A stretch of DNA of 64,000 nucleotides from contig CAKSSN010000010.1 of assembly GCA_934489015.1 (NCBI GenBank), forward strand, positions 35,402 to 99,401, given 5' to 3'. The translations under genes were made by a program, and so were the position numbers. How positions within the stretch are numbered: position 1 is the stretch's first letter; every line of letters starts with the position of its first letter. The DNA comes from an uncultured Clostridia bacterium (GTDB lineage: Bacteria; Bacillota; Clostridia; UBA1381). Shown here piece by piece: positions 24,371 to 33,427 of the stretch. A model generated the notes under the pieces. That model was not told where the DNA came from and searched no databases. It saw nothing but the letters and a program-made list of their open reading frames with translations.

Positions 24371-24934
24371 ATGTCGGGCGTAAATATAAAAGGTGCCTTT
24401 TCGGCACGCAAAGGAATTGTCACAGCTATGAAAAAACTTGTTTTTTGCTCCGCTATAGTATCACTTTTACTGGGATGCATATTTGCGGCGGTATATAAAA
24501 TTCATTCGGGCGGCGTATGGTTTTCGCTGTCTGTTACGTTTTTCTGCACATTTTACCACATTGCAATGCGTCTTGCTGTCGGAGCGGCCGCAAACAAAAT
24601 GAAAATACAAGTAAAGCGGATAAAGCTCACAAAAGCGGAAAGCACATTTTACAAAAAAATCGGAATAAAAAGGTGGAAGAGCTTTATGCCAACCTATGAC
24701 AAAGCGCTCTTTGACATAAAAAAGCGCACTTTGACAGAGCTTTACATAAATATGTCGGTGTCATTAAAGGGTCACGGCGTTATGGCGGTTTTAAGCTTTC
24801 TGCCGATTTTTGTTTCGGGGCGGCTCGGCGGATTTTATGCTTTTCTGATAACATCCGTTTTGGCTGCACTGTTTGATTTAGCGCTTGTATGTGTTCAGCG
24901 GTACAATCTTTCGAGAATTAGCAGAATTTTGTGA
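24371..24934 (+). CDS. CrtO-like (glycosyl-diaponeurosporenoate acyltransferase family) membrane protein
   Basis: About 187 aa with two hydrophobic segments near the N-terminus, a cytoplasmic middle and two more near the C-terminus. The 'FYKKIGIKRWKSFMPT' segment (about residues 76-91) is the signature I associate with the CrtO-like family. No carotenoid genes are nearby, so the family name should not be read as function. The start is uncertain: ATG 24371 lies 15 bases after a GAAGGAG that belongs to a repeat element, and ATG 24428 is another candidate. It appears to be a single-gene unit. Confidence 0.62.
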   Translation: MSGVNIKGAFSARKGIVTAMKKLVFCSAIVSLLLGCIFAAVYKIHSGGVWFSLSVTFFCTFYHIAMRLAVGAAANKMKIQVKRIKLTKAESTFYKKIGIKRWKSFMPTYDKALFDIKKRTLTELYINMSVSLKGHGVMAVLSFLPIFVSGRLGGFYAFLITSVLAALFDLALVCVQRYNLSRISRIL

Positions 24935-24979
24935 TGTTTAAAAATTCTCATAAATGGATATACTCTCTTTGGAAGTGTT

Positions 24980-25254
24980 TAGCCGAAAAAAAGCAATCCG
25001 AACTCCGATTTTGAAAGGTGAATTTCCGCTTTTGCTGTGTTAAAATACTCGATAATCCGCCAGGATTATCTCCGTTTTTGCCTTACAAAACCAAAAATTC
25101 ACACTTTCAAAATTCTACGATCTGAAAAGGACAGAATTTTGAATAGATTTTAGTGTGGAGGATGCCGGAAGGCTCGCGCCTTTCAAAGACGACAAACTGA
25201 AATATGCCGAAATTATACCTTTTCAGACGGGTTCGAATTACTTTCTTTCGGCTA
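24980..25254. mobile_element. 275-bp element with terminal inverted repeats (possible MITE or structured RNA)
   Basis: The ends are imperfect inverted repeats of about 27 bases: TAGCCGAAAAAAAGCAATCC (from 24980) and the reverse complement of the sequence ending CTTTCTTTCGGCTA at 25254. Inside are nested inverted repeats: TTTGAAAGGTGAATTT near 25010 against the ACACTTTCAAA side near 25100, GATAATCC/GGATTATC (25051-25070), and TCAAAATTCT/AGAATTTTGA (25107-25142). No open frame with a ribosome binding site is present. It sits between the CrtO-like gene and spoIIR and fills most of the 380-base gap. Confidence 0.6.
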
Positions 25255-25315
25255 GGCATGAGGGAGTCGCAATTTTTGACTATGCGCTGCTTTCGCGGAG
25301 AAACGGAGAATTTTT

Positions 25316-25885
25316 ATGAGGAAAATAATTTATCTTGCTTTAATGATATTCTTTTCGGCAATGCTTGCGTTTGCGTGGAGCGAAAAGCCGAGATATGAGC
25401 TTGAAAACAATATTGTAAGGCTTCATATACTTGCAGACGGGAACGGCGAAAGGGAGCAGGCGGTAAAGCTTTTGGTGCGCGATGAGCTTTTAAAGGAGGC
25501 GCGCTTGCGCGGCAGAGTGCTGACACTTGGCGAAATGGAGAGCGCTGCGAACAGAACGCTTAAAAATGCCGGAGAGAGCTATACGGCGTCGGTAAGCTAC
25601 GAAAGGTGCAGCATAACGCGCAGAAACTATGAGGATTTTATTTTGCCTGAGGGCAGGTATACGGCCGTGCGCGTTATTTTGGGCAGCGGCGAGGGAAAAA
25701 ACTGGTGGTGCGTGCTTTCGCCGCCGCTTTGCTTTACAAAATCGGCGCTCGGACGAACGGACGAGCTTGAAAATCATCTGAGTGGCGAAACGGAAAAAAT
25801 TATAAAAGCGGATAGGATTAATGTTAAGCTGCGCGTGCTGGAATATGCCTCATGGGCGGCGGAGCGGCTTGGGATTGATGAGTAG
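25316..25885 (+). CDS. spoIIR: Stage II sporulation protein R
   Basis: A 189-aa secreted signalling protein: N-terminal hydrophobic signal segment (4-20), then 'NIVRLHILADGNGEREQAVKL' and 'ARLRG' regions and the diagnostic 'GEGKNWWCVLSPPLC' (about residues 125-139). SpoIIR is made in the forespore and activates SpoIIGA, which processes pro-sigma-E in the mother cell. The length is on the short side of the family. ATG follows CGGAGAA. Stand-alone gene; the 275-bp inverted-repeat element ends about 60 bases upstream. Confidence 0.93.
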   Translation: MRKIIYLALMIFFSAMLAFAWSEKPRYELENNIVRLHILADGNGEREQAVKLLVRDELLKEARLRGRVLTLGEMESAANRTLKNAGESYTASVSYERCSITRRNYEDFILPEGRYTAVRVILGSGEGKNWWCVLSPPLCFTKSALGRTDELENHLSGETEKIIKADRINVKLRVLEYASWAAERLGIDE

Positions 25886-26523
25886 AATTTTGATTTATAT
25901 TCTGCTGTTGCCTGATGTTTTTTACATTTTGCGGTTTTGGGATTGCATGTATTTTTGAATTTTCCCGTAGGGGCGGGGCTCTGCTCTGCCCGATATAACA
26001 CTTGTTGTTTTGCTATATTCTTTGTTCGCTTTGTAGGGGCAGGGCTCAGCTCTGCCCGAAAAACGCTTGCAAGTGTTTTGCAATTTTGCAATATTTTTTT
26101 GTTCGCTCCGTAGGGGCGGATATTATCCGCCCGAAAAACGCTTGCAAGTGTTTTGCAATTTTGCAATATTCTTTGCTTGCTCCGACCGAAAAGGAATTTG
26201 AGTATGCATTGCGTTTAACTCTATATGGGCAGACATTGACTGCCGATTTAACTTCATCCCTCAGTCAGCTGCGCTGACAGCTCCCTTCAAAAGGAGCCTT
26301 TTGCTTGGGTAAGTGTATCGGGTGAATGAAAGTTTAACGCTTTCAAGTGTTTTGTATTTTGCAATATTCTTTATTTGCCCCGCATGGACGTGGGCTCTGC
26401 TCCGCCCGAAAAACAAATTTCGGTGCCCGAAATCCTGCCGAAAAATCGGCAAAGCGTACATAATCGGGCGATTTTTTCATAAATAATATGAACGAAATGT
26501 TAATAAATGAAAAAATGCTTGCA
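25886..26523. repeat. Intergenic repeat island 3
   Basis: A run of small palindromes, each introduced by (C)GTAGGGGC or a variant: GGCTCTGCTC type at about 25967-25992, 26034-26059 and 26379-26408, and ATATTAT type at 26115-26131. The sequence AAAACGCTTGCAAGTGTTTT recurs between them. The 114-bp composite is at 26219-26332. No gene seen. Confidence 0.8.
26219..26332 (+). repeat. 114-bp composite repeat, copy 3
   Basis: The most diverged copy (CTATATGGGCAGACATTGAC at its start), but the 'TTCATCCCTCAGTCAGC' core and the 'TATCGGGTGAATGA' end match the other two. Confidence 0.8.
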
Positions 26524-26550
26524 TTGACAGGAAATATATGATATTATAAT
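26524..26550 (+). promoter_or_regulatory. Promoter of galM
   Basis: TTGACA (26524-26529) and TATAAT (26545-26550), both perfect consensus, but with a short 15-base spacer. Transcription would begin about 20-25 bases before the galM start. Confidence 0.6.
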
Positions 26551-26579
26551 ATAAACAATTGATAAAAGGGGTGACAATT

Positions 26580-27635
26580 ATGTCAGTAACCGAAAAATTA
26601 TTCGGAACAGTAAACGGTGTTCCGACACTTGAATATTGCCTTAAAAACAAAAACGGTATGGAGGTAGATATTCTTGAATGGGGAGCAATAATAACAAAAA
26701 TTATCGTTCCCGACAAAAACGGTAATATGGTCGATGTTGTGCTTGGTCATCACAAATCGGAAACATATGCCGAAAATCCGGGCTACTTCGGAGCAACTGT
26801 CGGCAGATGTGCCAACAGGCTTGAGGAGGGTCTTATAAGAATAAACGGCCGCGAATACAGGTCGGGCATTAACGACGGCAGAAACAGTCTGCACGGCGGC
26901 ATAAGAGGCCTTGACAAAAGAGTTTGGGAGGCTCATCCGGGCGGAAGCAAGGACGAGCCGGAGATAACGTTCCTTTACGTTTCGCCGGACGGCGAGGAGG
27001 GCTATCCGGGAAGAGTGCATATTGAGGTGAAATTCTCGCTTTTCAATGATAATACGCTTTCTATTAATTATTTTGCCATGACTAATAAGGCAACCGTGCT
27101 TAACATGACAAATCATTCGTATTTCAATCTCGGCGGATACAATTCCGGTGCGATTGACGATCACGAAATAGAGCTTGAAAGCAGCTTCTTCACTCCGAAC
27201 AATGCGGAGTGTATGCCGACGGGCGAAATTCTCTCCGTTGAGGGAAGACCGTTTGACATGAGAATGGGCAAAAAATTCGGCGAAATTTTTGCAAGCAATG
27301 ACGAGCAGATTAAAATGTTCGGCGGACTTGACCACAACTTTGTTATCGACGGCGAGGGCATGAGGAAATGCGGCTCCGTTTACTGCCACGAAACAGGCAT
27401 TATTATGGACTGCTTTACCGATATGCCGGGCGTTCAGATTTACACGGCGAACATGATTGACAAGGGAACTAAAGGCAAGGACGGCAAGAGCATTAAAAAG
27501 CATGCCGCTGTCTGCATGGAAACTCAGTATTTCCCGAATGCGATGAAGTACTTGCATTTCCCAAGTCCTATTTTAAAGCCGGGCAGAAAATATAATAAAA
27601 CCACAATGTACAGGTTCTCCGCAAGGGATTTTTAA
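26580..27635 (+). CDS. galM: Aldose 1-epimerase (galactose mutarotase)
   Basis: A 351-aa mutarotase that interconverts alpha and beta anomers of galactose/glucose. 'GATVGRCANRL' (near residue 69), 'LHGGIRGLDKRVW', 'NMTNHSYFNLGG' (catalytic His) and 'MCMETQYFPNA'-type C-terminal Glu motif ('CMETQYFPN') are all present. ATG 26580 has AAAGGGGTG six bases upstream; an in-frame codon at 26559 lies before that site and is not the start. Followed after 86 bases by fabH, probably a separate function. Confidence 0.95.
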   Translation: MSVTEKLFGTVNGVPTLEYCLKNKNGMEVDILEWGAIITKIIVPDKNGNMVDVVLGHHKSETYAENPGYFGATVGRCANRLEEGLIRINGREYRSGINDGRNSLHGGIRGLDKRVWEAHPGGSKDEPEITFLYVSPDGEEGYPGRVHIEVKFSLFNDNTLSINYFAMTNKATVLNMTNHSYFNLGGYNSGAIDDHEIELESSFFTPNNAECMPTGEILSVEGRPFDMRMGKKFGEIFASNDEQIKMFGGLDHNFVIDGEGMRKCGSVYCHETGIIMDCFTDMPGVQIYTANMIDKGTKGKDGKSIKKHAAVCMETQYFPNAMKYLHFPSPILKPGRKYNKTTMYRFSARDF

Positions 27636-27721
27636 TCCTTGCCGATTTGGTTGTGCCGAAACATGGCGCAACGTTCTGCAAAAAAGAGCCTGCATGGCAG
27701 TGCGTCGGAATGGAGATTAAT

Positions 27722-28684
27722 ATGAGTTTTACGATAGTAGGTACGGGAAGTGCCGTGCCGAAAAAAATTGTTACAAACGATATGCTTGCCGAATTTCTTG
27801 ACACGAGCGACGAATGGATCAGCGAGAGAACGGGAATAAGGCAAAGGCGTGTCCTCACGGAGGAGACCCTTCTGTCGCTTGCGGCAGAGGCAGGTAAAAG
27901 AGCGCTTGAGGATGCGGGGCTTAATGCCGATGACATTGACGCGGTTGTGTGCGGCACGCTTCAGGGCGATTTTGTTTCTCCGGCGTTTTCGTGCCTTATA
28001 GCAAAGGAAATAGGCATTAAAACCGGAAGAATGATTGACGTCAACATGGGCTGCTGCGGCTTTATATTCGCGCTTGACGCGGCCGAGAGCTATATAGAAA
28101 GCGGCAAAGCGGAAACGGTTCTTGTTGTATGCGCCGAGCAGATTTCAAAAATTGCCGACTGGGCGGACAGGTCAACGTGCGTTTTGTTCGGCGACGGTGC
28201 AGGTGCGGCGGTTGTTAAAAAAAGCAGCTCAAAAAGCGATTTTGCTCTTACGGTTGACGGAAATTACGAGCCGCTTTACGTGCCGGGCAGACAGGGCAAC
28301 AGCCCTTACAAAGCCGGCGGCTTTGACAGCGAATATCTCAGCATGAACGGACAGGAAATTTTTAAATTTGCCGTTTCGTCAATAACGAGCGACATAAGAG
28401 CTATGCTTAAAAATAACTCTCTTGCGCCCGATGACGTTTCGTATTACGTGCTTCATCAGGCGAATTTGAGAATAATAAATTTTGCACGCCAAAGGCTCGG
28501 TCTTTCTGAAGAAAAAGTTCCGCATAATGTTGAAAATTACGGAAACACTTCTTCCGCTTCGATTGCTATAATGCTTGACGAGCTGAATAAGTCCGCAAAA
28601 CTTAAAAAGGGCGATAAAGTTATTTTGTGCGCTTTCGGCGCAGGTCTTGCGCGCGGCTGCTGCCTGTTTGAATGGGGCAAATAA
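27722..28684 (+). CDS. fabH: 3-oxoacyl-ACP synthase III
   Basis: A 320-aa initiating condensing enzyme (acetyl-CoA or branched acyl-CoA plus malonyl-ACP). Catalytic Cys is in 'NMGCCGF' (C111 by alignment to the usual ACAGF, followed by a second Cys), His in 'LHQANLRI', Asn in 'ENYGNTSSAS'. ATG 27722 follows GGAATGGAG; the open frame continues upstream without a site. First gene of the fatty-acid cluster that runs to 37395. Confidence 0.95.
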   Translation: MSFTIVGTGSAVPKKIVTNDMLAEFLDTSDEWISERTGIRQRRVLTEETLLSLAAEAGKRALEDAGLNADDIDAVVCGTLQGDFVSPAFSCLIAKEIGIKTGRMIDVNMGCCGFIFALDAAESYIESGKAETVLVVCAEQISKIADWADRSTCVLFGDGAGAAVVKKSSSKSDFALTVDGNYEPLYVPGRQGNSPYKAGGFDSEYLSMNGQEIFKFAVSSITSDIRAMLKNNSLAPDDVSYYVLHQANLRIINFARQRLGLSEEKVPHNVENYGNTSSASIAIMLDELNKSAKLKKGDKVILCAFGAGLARGCCLFEWGK

Positions 28685-28920
28685 GCGGTATGTTTTTGCC
28701 GATTGGCTTTAACATTTTTCGAGCGGACGCTTTCAAAAACGCCTGTGTGAAAATTTACTTATCAGCGGCGATTTTCGGCCTCTGTCTTAGAGGGATAGAA
28801 AACCGTTTTAGCGGCGGAAGAAAAGCAAACAACAAAAGCGCTGAATAAGCAATTTTTAAATTAACAAGTTAATTATTAGGAGTAAAATCCACATTATAAA
28901 AAATAACGGAGGTTATAAAA

Positions 28921-29139
28921 ATGGTACTTGAGAAAATTATAGGAATTTTAGGAGATTACACAGATTTTGACGCTGCCTCAATCACAGAGGACACAACCTT
29001 TGAGGAGCTCGGCCTCGACTCGCTCGACACTGTTGAGCTTATGATGAGCGTTGAAGACGAATTCGGCGTTTCAATTGACGTAAGCGGCGATTTTAAAACT
29101 GTTGGCTCGGTTGTTAAATACATCGAAAAGAATATGTAA
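28921..29139 (+). CDS. acpP: Acyl carrier protein
   Basis: A 72-aa acidic four-helix protein with the phosphopantetheine attachment motif DSL (Ser34 in 'LGLDSLDTVEL'). It carries acyl chains for the FabH/K/D/G/F/Z enzymes encoded around it. ATG follows GGAGG. It is followed by a stem-loop (29152-29174), which may let acpP be made in excess of downstream genes. Confidence 0.97.
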   Translation: MVLEKIIGILGDYTDFDAASITEDTTFEELGLDSLDTVELMMSVEDEFGVSIDVSGDFKTVGSVVKYIEKNM

Positions 29140-29151
29140 CTTATTTTATGG

Positions 29152-29174
29152 GATTGCCGCTTTTTTCGGCAATC
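29152..29174 (+). terminator. Hairpin after acpP
   Basis: GATTGCCG (29152-29159) pairs with CGGCAATC (29167-29174) around a CTTTTTT loop. Only a weak T-rich stretch follows, so it may attenuate, stabilise the acpP message, or mark partial termination. Confidence 0.5.
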
Positions 29175-29279
29175 TCATAATTTATAAAGCAAAACAGCAG
29201 GAAAATGAGTAAATTATTTTAAAAATATATAGTAAATTATCTTTCCTTTTGCTTAATTTTTGAGGGGACGGCGAAATTT

Positions 29280-30227
29280 ATGATAAAAACACCGATTTGC
29301 GATATGCTTGGGATAGAATATCCTATTTTTCAGGGCGGAATGGCTTGGGTTGCCGATGCGCAGCTTGCGGCGGCGGTTTCAAATGCCGGAGGTCTTGGCA
29401 TTATCGCCGCAATGAACAGTAACGGCGAGCAGCTCAGAAGCGAAATTAAAAAATGCAAGGAGCTTACGGACAAGCCTTTCGGAGTAAACGTTATGCTTAT
29501 GAGCCCGTTTGCCGATGAGGCAGCAGAGGTTGTCTGCGAGGAGGGCGTTAAGGTTGTAACGACAGGCGCGGGCAATCCGACAAAATATATGAAGCTCTGG
29601 GGAGAGCACGGAATAAAGGTTATTCCGGTTGTTCCGTCAACGGGTCTTGCAAAAATCGCGGAGCGCGCAGGCGCAGCGGCTGTAATTGCCGAAGGCGGCG
29701 AATCGGGCGGACATATCGGCGAGCTTACGACTATGGCTCTTGTGCCGCAGGTTGTAAACAGCGTTTCGATACCTGTTATTGCGGCGGGCGGAATAGGTGA
29801 CGGTCGCGGCGTTGCGGCTGCGTTTATGCTCGGCGCCGTCGGAGTTCAGCTCGGAACGAGATTTCTTGTTGCCGACGAGTGCGCCATAAGCGACGTTTAT
29901 AAGGAAAAGGTTTTAAAAGCTAAGGATATTGATACGATTATAACAGGAAAAAGACTCGGTCACCCCGTAAGAAGCATTAAAACTCCGCTTACGAGAAAAA
30001 TGTTCAGAGCGGAATATGACGCAGCTGTTTCAAACGAGGAGCTCGAAGCAATGGGTACGGGCAGCCTCAGAAAAGCCGTTAAGGACGGAAATCTTGAAGA
30101 GGGAACGTTCCTTGCCGGACAAATTTCGGGAATGGTCAGCAAAAGGCAGTCGTGCGAGAGCATGATTAAGGAAATATTTGCCGAAGCTGAAGATGTGCTG
30201 AAAGGAGCGGACAAATGGGTAAAATAG
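29280..30227 (+). CDS. fabK: Enoyl-ACP reductase II (FMN-dependent)
   Basis: A 315-aa TIM-barrel flavoprotein of the nitronate monooxygenase/FabK family: 'FQGGMAWVADAQLAAAVSNAGG' near the start and 'AEGGESGGHIG', 'IPVIAAGGIGDGRG' flavin/phosphate loops. It performs the last reduction of each elongation cycle. Position within the fab cluster argues for FabK over nitronate monooxygenase. No fabI-type gene is seen in the window. It overlaps fabD by 13 bases. Confidence 0.94.
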   Translation: MIKTPICDMLGIEYPIFQGGMAWVADAQLAAAVSNAGGLGIIAAMNSNGEQLRSEIKKCKELTDKPFGVNVMLMSPFADEAAEVVCEEGVKVVTTGAGNPTKYMKLWGEHGIKVIPVVPSTGLAKIAERAGAAAVIAEGGESGGHIGELTTMALVPQVVNSVSIPVIAAGGIGDGRGVAAAFMLGAVGVQLGTRFLVADECAISDVYKEKVLKAKDIDTIITGKRLGHPVRSIKTPLTRKMFRAEYDAAVSNEELEAMGTGSLRKAVKDGNLEEGTFLAGQISGMVSKRQSCESMIKEIFAEAEDVLKGADKWVK

Positions 30228-31120
30228 CGTTTGTTTTTGCAGGTCAGGGGTCGCAGTATCCCGGAATGGGCAAAGAGCTCTGCGGCGCTTCGGAGGCGGC
30301 AAAAAAGGTGTTTGACACTGCGGAAAGCATCAGAAAAGGAACTCTTGATATGTGCTTTGAGGGAAGCGCGGAGGAGCTCGGAATAACGGTTAATACGCAG
30401 CCGTGTCTTTTTGCGTTTGACCTTGCGGCTGCAAGGGCGCTTGAAGAAGCCGGAGTTAAGGCTGACGGCGCAGCGGGCTTTTCGCTCGGAGAAATCCCGG
30501 CGCTTACGTTTGCAGGCGCGTTCACCGATGAGGACGGTTTTAAGCTCGTTTGCAAAAGAGCTGAATTTATGCAGGAAGCAAGCGAGAAAAACAAAGGTAA
30601 AATGGCGGCTGTTTTGCGCATGGACGACGGCGACGTTGAAGAGCTTTGCGCAAAAATCGGCGATGTTTATCCGGTAAACTATAATTGCAAGGGGCAGCTT
30701 GTTTGCGCAGGAAAAAACGAAGCCGTAGATGAGCTTTCGGCAAAAGCGGCGGAAATGGGCGGCAGAGCGGTTGCGCTTGCGGTAAGCGGCGCGTTTCATT
30801 GTCCTTTTATGGACTCGGCGGCGGATAAAATGGAGAGCTTTATTGAAAATGCAAATTATACCGCTCCGAAAATACCCGTCTATGCGAATTATACCGCAAA
30901 ACCGTATGACAGCGCGGAGCTTGTGTGCAGGCAGATAAATAACCCGGTGCGCTGGAGAGAAACTATTGAAAATATGATTGCGGACGGCTTTGATACATTC
31001 ATTGAGGTCGGAGCGGGCAAAACGCTTTCGGGACTTATAAAGAAGATAAGCCGCGAGTGCAGAATATTAAATGTGCAGACTCCGGACGATGTGACAGCAG
31101 CGGTGCAGGCGCTTAAATAA
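30215..31120 (+). CDS. fabD: Malonyl-CoA:ACP transacylase
   Basis: A 301-aa transacylase that loads malonate on ACP. 'FAGQGSQYPGMG' at the start, nucleophile Ser90 in 'GFSLGE', and catalytic His in 'SGAFHCPFM' (about residue 195). Translation is coupled with fabK by overlap. fabG follows after a 142-base gap with no obvious terminator. Confidence 0.96.
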   Translation: MGKIAFVFAGQGSQYPGMGKELCGASEAAKKVFDTAESIRKGTLDMCFEGSAEELGITVNTQPCLFAFDLAAARALEEAGVKADGAAGFSLGEIPALTFAGAFTDEDGFKLVCKRAEFMQEASEKNKGKMAAVLRMDDGDVEELCAKIGDVYPVNYNCKGQLVCAGKNEAVDELSAKAAEMGGRAVALAVSGAFHCPFMDSAADKMESFIENANYTAPKIPVYANYTAKPYDSAELVCRQINNPVRWRETIENMIADGFDTFIEVGAGKTLSGLIKKISRECRILNVQTPDDVTAAVQALK

Positions 31121-31262
31121 GGTCTTTAAGCACTTTGCAAAGTAACGTTTATTGCGGACTTGCTTTGGGGTGCATTAATCAGAAAACTTTTGCCGCAAAA
31201 GCGGCATTTATATAATAAATTGTTTAATTTCATGCTGCTTTTGCGGCGGATGGGAGAGACAG

Positions 31263-32003
31263 ATGAATTTAGAGGGAAAAACAGCGGTTGTAACCGGAGG
31301 AAGTCGCGGAATTGGCTTTGCGGCAGCGCTTGAGCTTGCAAAATCAGGCGCAGAGGTTGCAATAGTTTATGCCGGAAACGACGCGGCGGCAAATGCTGCC
31401 TGTGAGGAAATATCGGGCATCAGCGCTTGCAAAGCGTATAAGTGTGATGTTTCGGACTTTGAAAAGGTTAAAGAAACAACGGAAAAAATTCTTGCCGACT
31501 TTAAAAAGGTTGACATACTTGTAAATAACGCCGGAATAACGCGCGACAAGCTTGTTATGCAGATGAAAGAAGAGGACTTTGACGCGTGCATTAACACGAA
31601 TTTAAAGGGCGCTTTCAATTTCATAAAGCATTTTTCAAGAAGCTTTCTGAAGCAGCGCAGCGGCAGAATTATTAATATCAGCTCGGTTGTAGGTCTTATG
31701 GGAAATGCAGGTCAGGCAAATTATGCCGCTTCAAAGGCAGGCATTATCGGGCTTACAAAATCGGTTGCAAAGGAGTTTGCTTCGCGCGGCATTACGTGTA
31801 ACGCAATTGCGCCGGGATATATCGAAACGGATATGACGGGAGCTCTCAGCGAGGATATGAGAGCAGAGTTTGTTAAAAGTATTCCGCTCGGACGCGCCGG
31901 AGCGCCGTCAGATGTTGCAAAGGCGGTTTTGTTCCTTGCCTGCGATGACGCTTCATATATAACCGGTCAGGTTTTGAGCGTTGACGGCGGAATGTATATA
32001 TAA
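31263..32003 (+). CDS. fabG: 3-oxoacyl-ACP reductase
   Basis: A 246-aa short-chain dehydrogenase. NADPH loop 'TGGSRGIG' (~10-17), 'NNAG', the Ser in 'ISSVVGLMGNAGQ' and the YAASK catalytic pair (~Tyr151/Lys155) are complete, and the family C-terminus 'ITGQVLSVDGGMYI' is intact. It reduces the beta-keto group in each elongation round. ATG after GGGAGAG. Confidence 0.97.
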   Translation: MNLEGKTAVVTGGSRGIGFAAALELAKSGAEVAIVYAGNDAAANAACEEISGISACKAYKCDVSDFEKVKETTEKILADFKKVDILVNNAGITRDKLVMQMKEEDFDACINTNLKGAFNFIKHFSRSFLKQRSGRIINISSVVGLMGNAGQANYAASKAGIIGLTKSVAKEFASRGITCNAIAPGYIETDMTGALSEDMRAEFVKSIPLGRAGAPSDVAKAVLFLACDDASYITGQVLSVDGGMYI

Positions 32004-32053
32004 AAGAAAAATTTAACTACAAGCCGACGCAGAGCGGCGGAATGGAGATTATT

Positions 32054-33286
32054 ATGAAAAGAGTAGCAGTAACCGGTATCGGCGCGATAACGCCTGTCGG
32101 AAACAGCGCAGCTGAGCTTTGGGACAGCCTCAAAAGCGGAAGATGCGGAATTGATTTCATAACAAAATTTGATACATCAGACCTTAAGGTTAAAATTGCG
32201 GCAGAGGTTAAAAATTTCAGCCCCGAAAACTATGTTGAAAGCAAAAGCGAGATAAGAAAGCTCGATATGTTTGCGCTTTATGCGCTTGCGGCAGCTAAGG
32301 AAGCTGTTGATGACAGCGGAATTATCGGAACGGTTGACGCTGAAAGGCTCGGCGTTTATGTTGGTTCGGGAATAGGCGGAATGGACACATTTGTATCAGA
32401 AACAAAGCAGCTGCTTGAAAAAGGGCCGTCAAGAGTTTCGCCGCACTTTATTCCTAAAATGATCGGCAATATCGCGTCAGGCAATATCGCTATAAAATAC
32501 GGTGCAAAGGGCGTGTGCCTGCCGATTGTTACCGCGTGCGCAACGTCAAATCACTCAATCGGCGAAGCGTTTCATGCAATAGCTCACGGCTATGCCGACG
32601 CAATTATTGCCGGCGGCTCGGAGGCTGCAATAAACCGCCTTGCCGTTGCAGGCTTTACAAACTGCATGGCGCTTACTAAAAGAGATGACCCGGCGCGCGC
32701 TTCAATTCCGTTTGACAAGGAGCGCGACGGCTTTGTAATGGGTGAGGGCAGCGGAATAATAATTTTAGAGGAATACGAGCACGCTGTAAGTCGCGGAGCG
32801 CATATTTATGCGGAAATTTGCGGCTATGGCAACACGTGCGACGCATATCACGTAACAGCGCCAAATCCGGAAGCAGAGGGCGGCGCTATGGCAATCCGCC
32901 TTGCAATGCAGGAAGCCGGGCTTGACGGAAGCGAGAAAATTTACGTAAACGCTCACGGTACAAGCACGCCGCTTAACGACAAGTCGGAAACGCTTGCGAT
33001 AAAGAAAGCGTTCGGCGATAAAAACGCGAGAAAGCTTCTCATAAGCTCAACAAAGTCCATGACAGGACATATGCTCGGCGCTGCCGGAGCTGTTGAGGCT
33101 ATTGCCTGTGTTAAGGCGCTTGAGGAGGAAATTATCCCGCCGACAATCGGCTACAAAGTACCGGATGAGGAATGTGACCTTGACTATGTTCCGAACACCG
33201 CACGTGAATACGGCGCCGAATATGCCGCATCGGTATCGCTCGGCTTTGGCGGACATAATGCGTGCGTAATTTTCAAAAAGGCTTAA
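32054..33286 (+). CDS. fabF: 3-oxoacyl-ACP synthase II
   Basis: A 410-aa elongating condensing enzyme. Active-site Cys162 in 'VTACATSNHSIG', His in 'NAHGTSTPLND' (~300) and His in 'TKSMTGHMLGAAG' (~336) form the Cys-His-His triad. ATG 32054 follows ATGGAG; the frame also contains an ATG at 32042 inside that site, which is not the start. Preceded by fabG and followed by accB. Confidence 0.96.
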   Translation: MKRVAVTGIGAITPVGNSAAELWDSLKSGRCGIDFITKFDTSDLKVKIAAEVKNFSPENYVESKSEIRKLDMFALYALAAAKEAVDDSGIIGTVDAERLGVYVGSGIGGMDTFVSETKQLLEKGPSRVSPHFIPKMIGNIASGNIAIKYGAKGVCLPIVTACATSNHSIGEAFHAIAHGYADAIIAGGSEAAINRLAVAGFTNCMALTKRDDPARASIPFDKERDGFVMGEGSGIIILEEYEHAVSRGAHIYAEICGYGNTCDAYHVTAPNPEAEGGAMAIRLAMQEAGLDGSEKIYVNAHGTSTPLNDKSETLAIKKAFGDKNARKLLISSTKSMTGHMLGAAGAVEAIACVKALEEEIIPPTIGYKVPDEECDLDYVPNTAREYGAEYAASVSLGFGGHNACVIFKKA

Positions 33287-33427
33287 ATACCACGCTGAAA
33301 ATTTATCGGGCGGAAATAATTTGAAATCATATGTTCGGCATAGTACCACGCTTATTTATAAAGTGCCGAAGAATTTTCGCCGGTAGAAATTAATTTCAGC
33401 GGTTAAACCCGAAAGGAAGATAAGAAA

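Noticed and set aside
25204..25398. 64-aa protein before spoIIR
   Set aside because: Overlaps the inverted-repeat element and the true spoIIR start in another frame; no ribosome site.
26598..27557. 319-aa minus-strand frame opposite galM
   Set aside because: Shadow frame; galM has intact motifs, promoter and ribosome site on the plus strand.
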